From Tritonibacter litoralis (GTDB lineage Bacteria; Pseudomonadota; Alphaproteobacteria; Rhodobacterales; Rhodobacteraceae), in the NCBI RefSeq assembly GCF_009496005.1, contig NZ_WIBF01000003.1, positions 186,001 through 250,000 of the forward strand: 64,000 bases of DNA, read 5' to 3'. The position numbers and the translations under genes were made by a program. Of the stretch, positions 45,305 to 54,294 are shown one piece after another. Position 1 is the first letter of the stretch. Every line of letters starts with the position of its first letter. The notes below the pieces were generated by a model. The model saw only the letters and a program-made list of their open reading frames with translations, made no database searches and was not told where the DNA came from.

Positions 45305-47227
45305 TTAGCGCTTATCGTCGTCCAGGTCTTCGAATTCAGCGTCGACGATATCGTCAGCGCCCGGACCGGCAGCTTCATCTGCTGCTGCGGGCTCTGCTTC
45401 GCCTGCTTCTTCGGCCTGTGACTTATAGATCGCTTCGCCCAGCTTCATGGCTGCTTCGGTCACGTTCTGGATGCCGCCTTTGATCTTCTCAGCGGTGGAT
45501 TTCTCGTTCTCCAGATCGTCTTTCAGAGCGGCTACGGCCAGTTCGATCGCCTCAACAGTGGACGGGTCCACTTTGTCGCCATGCTCTTCGATCGACTTCT
45601 CGGTCGAATGCACCAGGCTTTCGGCTTGGTTCTTGGCTTCGATCAGCTCGCGACGTTCCTTGTCCGCCTCGGCATTGTCTTCTGCATCTTTTACCATCTT
45701 TTCGATGTCGTCATCCGACAGACCGCCAGACGCCTGGATCGTGATCTGCTGCTCTTTGCCGGTTGCCTTGTCTTTGGCGCCGACAGACACGATGCCGTTG
45801 GCGTCGATGTCAAAGGTCACTTCGATCTGCGGCATACCGCGCGGTGCGGGCGGGATTTCTTCGAGGTTGAACTGGCCCAGGATCTTGTTGTCCGCAGCCA
45901 TTTCACGCTCACCCTGGAACACGCGGATGGTTACGGCGTTCTGGTTGTCTTCGGCGGTCGAGAAGACCTGAGACTTTTTGGTCGGGATCGTGGTGTTGCG
46001 GTCGATCAGGCGGGTGAACACGCCACCCAGGGTTTCAATTCCCAAGGACAGCGGTGTCACGTCCAGAAGAACAACGTCTTTGACGTCGCCTTGCAGAACA
46101 CCGGCCTGAATTGCGGCGCCCATGGCCACCACTTCATCCGGGTTCACGCCTTTGTGGGGCTCTTTGCCAAAGAACTTGGTCACCTCTTCGATAACCTTCG
46201 GCATACGGGTCATACCGCCAACCAAAACCACTTCGTCCACGTCAGAGGCGGACAGGCCCGCGTCTTTCAACGCTGCGGCGCAAGGCTTCATGGAGTTCTT
46301 GATCAGGTCGTTGACCAGGCTTTCCAGCTTGGCACGGGTCAGTTTGATGACCATGTGCAGCGGTTGGCCGGTGCCCGGATCCATCGAGATAAACGGTTGG
46401 TTGATCTCAGTCTGGCTGGCTGAAGACAGTTCGATCTTGGCTTTTTCAGCGGCTTCTTTCAGACGCTGCAGAGCCATCTTGTCTTTGGTCAGGTCGACGC
46501 CGTTCTCTTTTTTGAACTCATCCGCCAGGTAGGACACGATGCGCATGTCAAAGTCTTCACCACCCAGGAAGGTGTCACCGTTGGTGGACTTGACTTCAAA
46601 CAGGCCGTCGTCGATTTCCAGGATGGTCACGTCGAAGGTACCACCGCCAAGGTCATAAACCGCGATGGTTTGGGTGTCTTCTTTGTCCAGACCATAGGCC
46701 AGCGCGGCTGCGGTTGGTTCGTTGATGATCCGCAGAACTTCCAGACCGGCAATTTTACCGGCGTCTTTGGTCGCCTGACGCTGGGCGTCGTTAAAATAGG
46801 CCGGAACTGTGATAACCGCTTGGGTCACATCTTCGCCGAGGTAGGATTCGGCGGTCTCTTTCATCTTGCCCAGAATGAAGGCAGAGATTTGCGACGGGGA
46901 GTATTTCTCACCCTTGGCTTCAACCCATGCGTCGCCATTGCCGCCATTGATGACGGAGAACGGCAGGTGTTTTTTATCCTTGGCCAGATCCGCGTCATCT
47001 GCGCGGCGGCCGATCAGACGCTTCACACCAAAAATTGTGTTGTCCGGGTTGGTCACGGCCTGACGTTTTGCAGGTTGACCCACCAGACGCTCTTCGTCGG
47101 TAAACGCTACGATCGACGGGGTGGTACGTGCGCCCTCGGCGTTTTCAATAACGCGGGGCTGCGAGCCGTCCATGATGGCCACACAAGAGTTCGTTGTACC
47201 CAGGTCGATCCCGATAACTTTGCTCAT
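45305..47227 (-). CDS. dnaK: Chaperone DnaK (Hsp70)
   Basis: 640 residues from the ATG at 47227 ([20 protein letters not shown], the standard opening); the in-frame extension is rejected. ATPase domain 1-385 with the phosphate-binding loops [13 protein letters not shown] and [12 protein letters not shown]; substrate domain and helical lid follow; the acidic tail ends [10 protein letters not shown]. Works with DnaJ encoded downstream. A strong candidate promoter lies about 110 bases upstream. Confidence 0.98.
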   Translation of the reverse strand: MSKVIGIDLGTTNSCVAIMDGSQPRVIENAEGARTTPSIVAFTDEERLVGQPAKRQAVTNPDNTIFGVKRLIGRRADDADLAKDKKHLPFSVINGGNGDAWVEAKGEKYSPSQISAFILGKMKETAESYLGEDVTQAVITVPAYFNDAQRQATKDAGKIAGLEVLRIINEPTAAALAYGLDKEDTQTIAVYDLGGGTFDVTILEIDDGLFEVKSTNGDTFLGGEDFDMRIVSYLADEFKKENGVDLTKDKMALQRLKEAAEKAKIELSSASQTEINQPFISMDPGTGQPLHMVIKLTRAKLESLVNDLIKNSMKPCAAALKDAGLSASDVDEVVLVGGMTRMPKVIEEVTKFFGKEPHKGVNPDEVVAMGAAIQAGVLQGDVKDVVLLDVTPLSLGIETLGGVFTRLIDRNTTIPTKKSQVFSTAEDNQNAVTIRVFQGEREMAADNKILGQFNLEEIPPAPRGMPQIEVTFDIDANGIVSVGAKDKATGKEQQITIQASGGLSDDDIEKMVKDAEDNAEADKERRELIEAKNQAESLVHSTEKSIEEHGDKVDPSTVEAIELAVAALKDDLENEKSTAEKIKGGIQNVTEAAMKLGEAIYKSQAEEAGEAEPAAADEAAGPGADDIVDAEFEDLDDDKR

Positions 47228-47334
47228 CTTCGATCCCTTTTTTCCTTTAAGGCGATTACGCGAGGCCCGAACCCGTTGTGGCATCCTGACCCCGATCACG
47301 GCGTGTTTGGCTTAAACCATGCCGCGTCGAAGCG

Positions 47335-47363
47335 TATATAAGGAGCACAATTCGTCCCTGCAA
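47335..47363 (-). promoter_or_regulatory. Candidate dnaK promoter
   Basis: On the minus strand: TTGCAG (47363-47358), 17-base spacer, TATATA (47340-47335). The -10 lies in CCTTATATACG, which also resembles heat-shock sigma (RpoH) -10 elements of alphaproteobacteria, so use by either sigma factor is possible. The predicted leader is about 100 bases. I see no CIRCE-type inverted repeat here. Confidence 0.55.
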
Positions 47364-47437
47364 CCGCCTCAGCACGCCGCATGTCGCCGTTCTGCACGGT
47401 TTTTGCAAGGGATATGGTTAAGAATGGAATAAGACTG

Positions 47438-48040
47438 ATGCCTTTGCTCCGCCTTCGGGGGTTTGAAATCCACAAAAACAGCCTGTCACCGACTGAGCAG
47501 AGTGAAATTGTGGAGGCTTTGCGCCCGGTGTTGAAAGCCGCGCCCTTGTTTTCTCCAAAGGTGCCGACGGGCGGGCAAATGTCGGTGCGGATGACATCGG
47601 CGGGTCAGTTCGGCTGGTTTTCAGACGCGACCGGTTACCGATACGTCGACAGCCACCCAAAGGGGCAAGCTTGGCCCGATATCCCAGCTGTTCTGTTGAA
47701 TCTGTGGCGCAAGCACGTTTCTGCCGAACGCCTGCCGGAATGCTGTTTGGTGAATTACTACGGCGAATCTGCGCGGATGGGGATGCATCAGGACAAAGAT
47801 GAGGCGGATTTCACCTTCCCGGTTCTGTCGGTGAGCCTGGGGGATGATGCCTTGTTTCGGATCGGCAATGCCACCCGCGGCGGTAAGACAGAATCGATCT
47901 GGCTGAGCTCGGGTGATGTTGTGGTTATGGGGGGCGAGGCGCGATTGACCTACCACGGGGTGGATCGGATTCGGTTCAAATCTTCGCGTCTGTTGCCCAA
48001 AGGGGGGCGTATCAACCTGACAATGCGCGTGGTGACCTGA
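47438..48040 (+). CDS. alkB: Alpha-ketoglutarate-dependent dioxygenase AlkB
   Basis: Oxidative repair of N-alkylated bases (1-methyladenine, 3-methylcytosine). 200 residues from the ATG at 47438; longer in-frame starts (47381, 47414) exist, but the first would run close to the dnaK promoter. Fe(II) ligands are H117 and D119 (MGMHQDKDE) and H173 (LTYHGVDRI); the 2-oxoglutarate arginine is R191 in GRINLTMRV. Divergent from dnaK; no Ada or AlkA homologue nearby. Confidence 0.88.
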   Translation: MPLLRLRGFEIHKNSLSPTEQSEIVEALRPVLKAAPLFSPKVPTGGQMSVRMTSAGQFGWFSDATGYRYVDSHPKGQAWPDIPAVLLNLWRKHVSAERLPECCLVNYYGESARMGMHQDKDEADFTFPVLSVSLGDDALFRIGNATRGGKTESIWLSSGDVVVMGGEARLTYHGVDRIRFKSSRLLPKGGRINLTMRVVT

Positions 48041-48044
48041 GGTC

Positions 48045-48869
48045 TTAGCGCCGCGCACTCCAGCTGAGCGACACTTTGCGGCGGGTGTAAAACTCACCCA
48101 TGAGCCCGATAACCAACAGAACAAGGGCCACGGTCAACGCATACTCCCAGCTGCTGAAATGCGGGTTATAGTTCTTGAACGTATAGCCCCGCACCTGGTC
48201 GATACAGTGAAACAGCGGGTTCCAATCAAACATAACCAGCATGGATGACGGCAGCGTATTGGCGAGGAACATTTTACCAGAGGCGATCATGTTGGCGCGC
48301 TGATAGATCGTGGAGAAGATCCCAACCAGGGAAGGGGCCCAGGGTTTCATAATCAACAAAACCAGCCCGACACAGGAACCGGTCAGCCAGGCCAGCAACA
48401 TCATCGCATAGGCGGAAATCGGATCCTCGATCACCACGGGCGTAAACGCGACGTGATAGCCGAACAGGATGATAAACAACGATAAGGTTTGCAGATATAG
48501 GGACCCGATGGCGGCCGATAAGATGGCGACAATTGTGTTCATCGGCGCGTGTTGCATCATCGGGCTGCTTGGCCCTTCGGCTCCGGCCACGGCGCTCACG
48601 GCTTTGGTGTGGGTTAGAAACAGGAACACCCCGGTCATGACATACACAAGGAAATCCCCGCGGATTGCAGACCCACGCACGCCCAAGATCTGAAACATCG
48701 CAAAGAAGATAACGACAAACATAACCGCCTGAAAAATCGTAGTTCCCAGCGCCATCAGTGCGTTGTTGTGTTTGGATCGCACGCTGCGCACGATGGCGTG
48801 AAACACCACCTCGGTCATCTGAAGGAGACCAAAGAACAAAGAGGGTTTAGTTGGGCGTTGCTGAAACAT
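48045..48869 (-). CDS. ABC-2 polysaccharide-export permease (Wzm/KpsM-like)
   Basis: 274 residues (or 277 from a TTG at 48878) with about six membrane segments in ABC-2 export-permease layout (ALMALGTTIFQAVMFVVIFF; DFLVYVMTGVFLFLTHTKAV; IIDQVRGYTF-like loop near the end). Resembles KpsM/Wzm permeases, which with a separate ATPase export capsule or O-antigen. No matching ATPase gene lies in this window, so its partner must be elsewhere. Divergent from cysQ at the edge of the polysaccharide genes. Confidence 0.82.
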   Translation of the reverse strand: MFQQRPTKPSLFFGLLQMTEVVFHAIVRSVRSKHNNALMALGTTIFQAVMFVVIFFAMFQILGVRGSAIRGDFLVYVMTGVFLFLTHTKAVSAVAGAEGPSSPMMQHAPMNTIVAILSAAIGSLYLQTLSLFIILFGYHVAFTPVVIEDPISAYAMMLLAWLTGSCVGLVLLIMKPWAPSLVGIFSTIYQRANMIASGKMFLANTLPSSMLVMFDWNPLFHCIDQVRGYTFKNYNPHFSSWEYALTVALVLLVIGLMGEFYTRRKVSLSWSARR

Positions 48870-48964
48870 TGGAACCAATTGGGCTGATTGCTGCTTAATA
48901 TGACACGGAATTCTTGCTGTTCCGTTGCCTGAGTACCATAAGAGGCTTTGAGAAAGTTTTCAAA

Positions 48965-48978
48965 TTTGTACCGTTAGG
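48965..48978 (+). promoter_or_regulatory. TTTGTACCGTTA motif before cysQ
   Basis: TTTGTACCGTTAGG ends at the cysQ ribosome binding site (GGCGGAG). Its TGTACCGTTA core recurs exactly at 50024-50033 in the galU upstream dyad. Possible operator or leader element; seen in sequence, function inferred. Confidence 0.35.
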
Positions 48979-48990
48979 CGGAGAATTAGT

Positions 48991-49788
48991 GTGACTTATG
49001 ACGAACTGATCCCAGTTATTCGCAAGCTGGCGATCGAAGCCGGTGCCAAAATCATGGAGATCTACAACTCTGATGATTTTGAGGTGAAAGTTAAATCTGA
49101 CGAGAGCCCTGTCACCGTTGCTGACGAAGCAGCAGATGCGTTGATATCGGATGGTTTGCGGGCTGCATTTCCAGACATGATGCTGGTCACCGAAGAACAG
49201 TCTGCATCGCACAAAGAACGTGGCGAGACCTTTTTGATTGTTGACCCGCTGGATGGCACCAAAGAATTCATCAACCGTCGTGGCGATTTTACTGTGAACA
49301 TCGCTTTGGTCGAAAAAGGCGTGCCAACGCGCGGCGTGGTCTATGCACCGGCGCGGAACCGGATGTTCTTTACCTTGGCTGATGGCACAACGGTTGAAGA
49401 AACCGGCATCTTTGACCCGGACACAATTGGTGAAACCAAAGTGTTGAAGGTTGCCGATAGCGACAACGATGCGCTGATGGTTGTGGCATCTAAATCCCAC
49501 CGCGATCAAGCCACCGACGACTACATCAACAAGTATAACGTGAAAGACAGCAAAAGTGCTGGGTCTTCGCTCAAGTTCTGCCTGGTGGCGACCGGTGAAG
49601 CGGATATTTACCCGCGTGTTGGCCGCACCATGGAGTGGGACACCGCCGCTGGACATGCCGTTCTGTTGGGCGCGGGTGGTAAGGTTGTGCGTTTTGACAA
49701 TCACGAACCCCTTGAATACGGCAAAGAGGGTTACGCAAATCCCTTCTTTATCGCATATGCACCCGGTGTTGAGCTGAAAGAAGCTTAA
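48991..49788 (+). CDS. cysQ: 3'(2'),5'-bisphosphate nucleotidase CysQ
   Basis: Mg2+-dependent, Li+-sensitive phosphatase of the inositol-monophosphatase superfamily. It hydrolyses PAP, the by-product of PAPS-dependent sulfotransferases and of sulfate reduction, to AMP. 265 residues, GTG start with a GGCGGAG site. Metal-binding DPLDGTKEF has D85 and D88; the second site is WDTAAGHA (D217). It opens a run of polysaccharide genes that ends in a sulfotransferase-like protein, which gives PAP removal a clear local purpose. Confidence 0.92.
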   Translation: MTYDELIPVIRKLAIEAGAKIMEIYNSDDFEVKVKSDESPVTVADEAADALISDGLRAAFPDMMLVTEEQSASHKERGETFLIVDPLDGTKEFINRRGDFTVNIALVEKGVPTRGVVYAPARNRMFFTLADGTTVEETGIFDPDTIGETKVLKVADSDNDALMVVASKSHRDQATDDYINKYNVKDSKSAGSSLKFCLVATGEADIYPRVGRTMEWDTAAGHAVLLGAGGKVVRFDNHEPLEYGKEGYANPFFIAYAPGVELKEA

Positions 49789-49797
49789 TCAGCCATG

Positions 49798-49837
49798 CTG
49801 TGTCCCAAGGTTTGTCAGAATAAACTTTGGGACACAG
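49798..49837 (+). other. Long hairpin after cysQ, no T-run
   Basis: CTGTGTCCCAAGG (49798-49810) pairs with CTTTGGGACACAG (49825-49837): 13 pairs including one G-U, loop of 14. It begins 9 bases past the cysQ stop. Without a T-run it looks more like an mRNA 3'-end stabiliser or a rho-associated end than an intrinsic terminator. Confidence 0.55.
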
Positions 49838-50166
49838 AATCAATAGACGTTAAAGGGGGGATTCTTGCCGATCCGGCTTTGACGCAGCCCGCCGACATGT
49901 ATCTGTTGTACACGAACTCTAAAGAGTGTGCGGACTTGACCGTTAATGTATCAGAAGCGGGAATAGTTTGCCGAGAAGTTTAACCAATACCCACATGGTT
50001 AGGTACAAATAGTTCGAAGTTACTGTACCGTTAACAGTGGGATGACTGGTCAGCCGATTGATTTCTCCTCCTAAGCCATCGGGCTTGTCGGAAGGCCAAA
50101 GTGAAGAACCGACCCCTTGTCCTCTACTGTGACAGCGGTCATTGTGTATGAAAAAGAGAGCGAGTT
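49838..50166. other. Long non-coding stretch before galU
   Basis: About 330 bases with no convincing gene. It holds the symmetric GGTACA/TTCGAA/TGTACC dyad at 50002-50029 and presumably the galU promoter; I could not pick out a confident -35/-10 pair. Confidence 0.5.
50002..50029. promoter_or_regulatory. Symmetric operator-like dyad upstream of galU
   Basis: GGTACA (50002-50007), five bases, palindrome TTCGAA (50013-50018), five bases, TGTACC (50024-50029). All three elements share one centre (50015.5) and the outer half-sites are 22 bp apart, two helical turns. The right arm continues to TGTACCGTTA, matching the motif before cysQ. Confidence 0.45.
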
Positions 50167-51060
50167 ATGCGTAAGAAAGTTACAAAAGCTATTTTCCCAG
50201 TTGCTGGTCTTGGCACTCGGTTCCTGCCCGCAACCAAATCCGTTCCAAAAGAAATCATGACTTTGGTGGACCGCCCCTTGGTCCAATACGCCATCGATGA
50301 AGCGCGCGCTGCTGGGATCAAAGAATTTATCTTTGTGACATCTCGCGGCAAAAGCGCTCTGGAAGACTATTTCGACCATTCGCCGATCCTTGAGCAGGAG
50401 CTGCGTAAAAAAGGCAAAGATGCGCTGTTGGAAACGCTGAAGCAGACCAACATGGATTCCGGCGCGATTGCTTATATCCGTCAGCACCAGGCGCTGGGTC
50501 TGGGTCACGCGGTATGGTGTGCTCGCCGTCTGATCGCAAACGAACCCTTTGCGGTAATTTTGCCTGATGACGTGATTGCAGCAGAAACGCCATGCCTGAA
50601 GCAAATGATCGAAGCCTATGAAGAGACCGGCGGCAACATGGTTGCAGCGATGGAAGTCGCACCGGAAAAAGCCTCGGCTTATGGTGTTCTGGACGTCAAA
50701 AACGACATGGGGTCCGTGGTCGAAGCCCGCGGCATGGTTGAGAAGCCAAAACCGGATGAAGCACCGTCCAACTTGGCCGTTATCGGTCGCTACGTTCTGT
50801 CCCCGACCGTGATGAGAAACCTGAACAAGAAAAAGCAGGGCGCCGGTGGTGAGATCCAGCTGACAGATGCGATTGCAGACGACATCGCAAACGATGTTCC
50901 GGTTTATGGCTATCGCTTCCGTGGTCAGCGGTTTGACTGTGGCTCCAAAGCTGGCTTCCTGCAGGCGACCGTTGCCTTTGCTCTGGCGCGCGATGAGCTG
51001 CGTGAAGAGCTGATGGGCTATATCCAGGAAGTTGCTCAAATGGATAAGGCGGCGCAATAA
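50167..51060 (+). CDS. galU: UTP-glucose-1-phosphate uridylyltransferase
   Basis: Makes UDP-glucose, the sugar donor feeding polysaccharide synthesis. 297 residues. Nucleotide-binding FPVAGLGTRFLPATKSVPKE (~11-30) and LVDRPLVQYAIDEARAAGI match GalU. Followed by galE after 48 bases, so UDP-glucose and UDP-galactose are both provided at this locus. Confidence 0.96.
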   Translation: MRKKVTKAIFPVAGLGTRFLPATKSVPKEIMTLVDRPLVQYAIDEARAAGIKEFIFVTSRGKSALEDYFDHSPILEQELRKKGKDALLETLKQTNMDSGAIAYIRQHQALGLGHAVWCARRLIANEPFAVILPDDVIAAETPCLKQMIEAYEETGGNMVAAMEVAPEKASAYGVLDVKNDMGSVVEARGMVEKPKPDEAPSNLAVIGRYVLSPTVMRNLNKKKQGAGGEIQLTDAIADDIANDVPVYGYRFRGQRFDCGSKAGFLQATVAFALARDELREELMGYIQEVAQMDKAAQ

Positions 51061-51108
51061 GCGCCACCTTTTCATCTGACAGACTTTGACGGACAAAGGA
51101 CCAACGGT

Positions 51109-52092
51109 GTGAAAACTGTTCTTGTAACTGGCGGTGCGGGCTATATTGGCTCGCACGCCTGCAAAGCGCTCAAAGCGGCGGGTTATACGCCCGTTACTTA
51201 TGATAATCTCGTAACGGGTTGGCAGGATGCCGTTAAATTTGGCCCGTTTGAACAAGGTGATTTGACGGATCGCGCTCGGCTGGATGAGGTTTTTGCCAAG
51301 CATAAACCAATTGCTGTGATGCATTTTGCCGCGCTGAGCCAGGTTGGCGAAGCCATGTCGCAGCCTGGCAAATATTGGGCCAATAATGTGGGTGGCTCAC
51401 TCAATCTGATCGAGGCGGCAGTGGCGGCAGGCTGTATGGACTTTGTGTTCTCTTCCACCTGCGCGACCTATGGCGAACACGACAACGTTGTGTTGGATGA
51501 AAACACGCCCCAAGAGCCGCTGAATGCCTATGGTGCCAGCAAGCGCGCAGTCGAAGACATCCTCAAGGATTTTGAGGCGGCTTATGGTTTGCGCTCTGTC
51601 ATCTTCCGCTATTTCAACGTGGCAGGCGCAGATCCAGAGGCAGAGGTCGGAGAGTTCCATCAGCCCGAGACCCATCTGATCCCGCTGATGATCCAGGCGA
51701 TCAAAGGCGAACGAGATGCGTTGACCGTCTTTGGCACCGATTACGACACGCCGGATGGCACCTGTATTCGTGATTACGTCCACGTTTGCGATCTGGTCGA
51801 CGCGCATGTTCTGGGTTTGAAATGGCTGGAAGACGGCAAGGGCAGCCAGGTGTTTAACCTTGGCACCGGGTCCGGGTTCTCTGTCATGGAGGTGATTGAA
51901 CATTCTCGTTCGGTGACCAACCAAGAGGTGCCTTATAACACAGGTGATCGCCGCGCCGGGGATTGTACCAAACTGGTGTCGGGCTCGACCCGCGCGATCA
52001 AGGATTTGGGATGGGAGCCGTCACGCTCTACCTTGAATGAAATGATCGCAGATGCGTGGCGTTGGCATCAAAGCGGCCACTACGATCAGTAA
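51109..52092 (+). CDS. galE: UDP-glucose 4-epimerase
   Basis: Interconverts UDP-glucose and UDP-galactose with bound NAD. 327 residues, GTG start. Rossmann motif VTGGAGYIGSHACKAL; the catalytic YxxxK is in NAYGASKRAVEDIL; NVAGADPEAEVGE and GTCIRDYVHVCDL are typical of GalE. Its stop overlaps the ATG of the first glycosyltransferase-like gene (TAATG), so the genes are coupled. Confidence 0.95.
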   Translation: MKTVLVTGGAGYIGSHACKALKAAGYTPVTYDNLVTGWQDAVKFGPFEQGDLTDRARLDEVFAKHKPIAVMHFAALSQVGEAMSQPGKYWANNVGGSLNLIEAAVAAGCMDFVFSSTCATYGEHDNVVLDENTPQEPLNAYGASKRAVEDILKDFEAAYGLRSVIFRYFNVAGADPEAEVGEFHQPETHLIPLMIQAIKGERDALTVFGTDYDTPDGTCIRDYVHVCDLVDAHVLGLKWLEDGKGSQVFNLGTGSGFSVMEVIEHSRSVTNQEVPYNTGDRRAGDCTKLVSGSTRAIKDLGWEPSRSTLNEMIADAWRWHQSGHYDQ

Positions 52093-53141
52093 TGAACAAG
52101 GCGGGCTCTGACCTGTCGATGCCGCGTGTCTCTTGGCGCGCGGCTTATCGTTTGCGGCTCAAGCGAAAGCGCCTGCTGTGGCGTGCTTTTCGTGCGCGGC
52201 ACCAGTTGCATCCGGTTCAGTTGCGACTGCGCACCTTTGCGCCGGACGCGGTGATTGTTGTCACCGTGCTGCGCAATGAACGCAGCCGATTGCCCTATTT
52301 CCTCGATTACTACCGCAAGCTTGGCGCTGCACATTTTCTGATGATCGACAACGGCAGCGCGGACGGCAGCGCAGCCTATCTTCAGACACAACAGGACGTC
52401 TCTGTGTGGCAGTGCACGGCGGGGTATCGCGCGGCGCGCTTTGGTTTGGATTGGAGCACTTGGCTGCAGCGCAAGTATTGCCACGATCGCTGGTCTTTGA
52501 CGGTGGATGTGGATGAGCTGTTGGTGTTTGATAGCTGCGCCCAGAAGGGATTGCCGGATCTGACCCGATGGTTGGATCAGCAGGGGATCCAAGGATTTGG
52601 TGCCATGATGCTGGATCTTTACCCCAAGGGACGCCTGTCCCATCAAATCTACCAACCGGGTCAAGATCCAACAGAGGTGTTGGACTGGTTTGACACGGGG
52701 CCTTATCGGGCAGAGCGGCAAGCGCCATTGGGGAACCTTTGGCTGCAAGGAGGCGCGCGCGAGCGGGTGTTTTTTGCAGATCGCCCCGAACGATCTCCGA
52801 CATTGAACAAAATCCCATTGGTCAAATGGGATCGCGCGTATGCTTATGTGAATTCCACGCACTCCATTCTGCCGCGCGATTTGAATGCAATTTACGACGG
52901 CCCCGGCACCTCACAGCCCTCTGGCGTCTTGTTGCACACGAAATTCCTGCCAGAGATCGTTTCCAAGTCGGAAACCGAAAAGGCGCGGCAACAGCATTTT
53001 CATACACCGTCGGATTTTGACGGCTATTACGTTCAACTGATGGCAGCTCCAGATTTATGGCAGCCGCAGTCGCAGAAATATACCGGTCCCAGCCAATTGG
53101 TCGATCTGGGATTGATGTCGAGAATCGCGTGGCGTGATTGA
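52092..53141 (+). CDS. GT2-like glycosyltransferase, paralogue 1
   Basis: 349 residues from the ATG at 52092. Family-2-type (Glyco_tranf_2_4-like) features: LRNERSRLPYFLDYYRKLGA, FLMIDNGSADGS and the acidic nucleotide-sugar motif VDVDELLVF (~138-146). The first ~60 residues are very basic and could touch the membrane. Clearly paralogous to the next gene (shared FLxYYRxLG, NLWxQGG, LNKIPLVKWDR, SGVLLHTKFL). Likely adds a sugar to the surface polysaccharide; donor and linkage unknown. Confidence 0.8.
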   Translation: MNKAGSDLSMPRVSWRAAYRLRLKRKRLLWRAFRARHQLHPVQLRLRTFAPDAVIVVTVLRNERSRLPYFLDYYRKLGAAHFLMIDNGSADGSAAYLQTQQDVSVWQCTAGYRAARFGLDWSTWLQRKYCHDRWSLTVDVDELLVFDSCAQKGLPDLTRWLDQQGIQGFGAMMLDLYPKGRLSHQIYQPGQDPTEVLDWFDTGPYRAERQAPLGNLWLQGGARERVFFADRPERSPTLNKIPLVKWDRAYAYVNSTHSILPRDLNAIYDGPGTSQPSGVLLHTKFLPEIVSKSETEKARQQHFHTPSDFDGYYVQLMAAPDLWQPQSQKYTGPSQLVDLGLMSRIAWRD

Positions 53142-54294
53142 TCAAACACGTAAAATCAGAAGTTTTGTAACGCTTTCTAAATGCATTGAAACCCATGGTT
53201 TAACCGTGACATATTGGCGAAAAGCAGAGGATCTGGTCCGCGCAGCAGGCTGGGATCGCATTTTTGCAAAAGTGGGCGGACAATTGGGGCTTTGGGATTC
53301 TTATCGCATGCGATTGCGGCGCAAACGCCGGATTGTCCGGTCCATGCGCAAATCCCGTGATCTGTCAGCCCTTCAGGACAATACAAAAAACATTCGCAAA
53401 GGGGACATTTTGTTGGTCTCCACCATGCGGAATGAACAGGTTCGACTGCCCTACTTCCTGCGGTATTACCGAAATCTCGGCGTGAATCATTTCCTTTTTG
53501 TGGACAATGGTTCGGAAGATGGGACGTCCGAATATCTGTCGGGGATGGCAGACGTGTCAGTCTGGCGAACTACCGCCAGTTACAAACGGGCGACCTTTGG
53601 TGTGGATTGGATGAACCACTTGAAACGGCGCTATGCCCATGGGCATTGGGTGCTGGTGGTCGACCCGGATGAGCTGTTTGTCTATCCGTTCTGCGACACG
53701 CGACCGTTGCGGGCGTTGACGGACTGGCTGGATGATGCATCGATCCGCAGCTTTTCTGCCATGCTGCTTGATGTGTACCCCAAGGGGGCGATCAATGCAG
53801 AACCTTATGAGCCGGGCCAGGATCCCTTGGAGATCGCGCATTGGTTCGACAGCGGCAATTACTCGGTCAAGCGCAACCCTACTTATGGCAACCTATGGAT
53901 CCAGGGCGGTGTGCGGTCGCGCGTCTTCTTCCCGGATCAACCGAAAAAAGCACCGGCGCTGAACAAGATCCCATTGGTCAAATGGGACCGTAGATATGCC
54001 TATGTCAGTTCCACGCATATGTTGCTGCCGCGTGGCCTTAACCAGGTCTATGACAGCGGCGGTGGTGAGAAAGCCAGTGGCGTCCTGCTGCATACAAAAT
54101 TCCTCGACACTTTTGCAGCCAAAGCCAACGAAGAGCAAACGCGTGGCCAGCACTATGCCCATTCCGTAGAATACCAAGCCTATGTACGTGAGTTGGAACG
54201 CCAACCGCAGCTGTGGTGTAAATGGAGTGAGCGATACATCAATTGGCGCCAGTTGGAAATTCTGGGTCTGATGTCCAAAGGAAACTGGGCATGA
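53134..54294 (+). CDS. GT2-like glycosyltransferase, paralogue 2
   Basis: 386 residues from the GTG at 53134, overlapping the previous gene by 8 bases. TMRNEQVRLPYFLRYYRNLG, FLFVDNGSEDGT and VVDPDELFVYP (~174) are the GT2-type motifs. Long stretches match paralogue 1 (NKIPLVKWDRRYAYVSSTHM against NKIPLVKWDRAYAYVNSTHS). The N-terminus is about 35 residues longer. A tandem duplication followed by divergence, so the two may add successive or different sugars. Confidence 0.8.
   Translation: MIDQTRKIRSFVTLSKCIETHGLTVTYWRKAEDLVRAAGWDRIFAKVGGQLGLWDSYRMRLRRKRRIVRSMRKSRDLSALQDNTKNIRKGDILLVSTMRNEQVRLPYFLRYYRNLGVNHFLFVDNGSEDGTSEYLSGMADVSVWRTTASYKRATFGVDWMNHLKRRYAHGHWVLVVDPDELFVYPFCDTRPLRALTDWLDDASIRSFSAMLLDVYPKGAINAEPYEPGQDPLEIAHWFDSGNYSVKRNPTYGNLWIQGGVRSRVFFPDQPKKAPALNKIPLVKWDRRYAYVSSTHMLLPRGLNQVYDSGGGEKASGVLLHTKFLDTFAAKANEEQTRGQHYAHSVEYQAYVRELERQPQLWCKWSERYINWRQLEILGLMSKGNWA

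Noticed and set aside
47228-47400. CIRCE element before dnaK
   Set aside because: I looked for a TTAGCACTC-N9-GAGTGCTAA-like repeat and saw none.
49795-49983. 62-codon frame after cysQ
   Set aside because: Begins inside the 13-bp hairpin stem, weak RBS and no family features.
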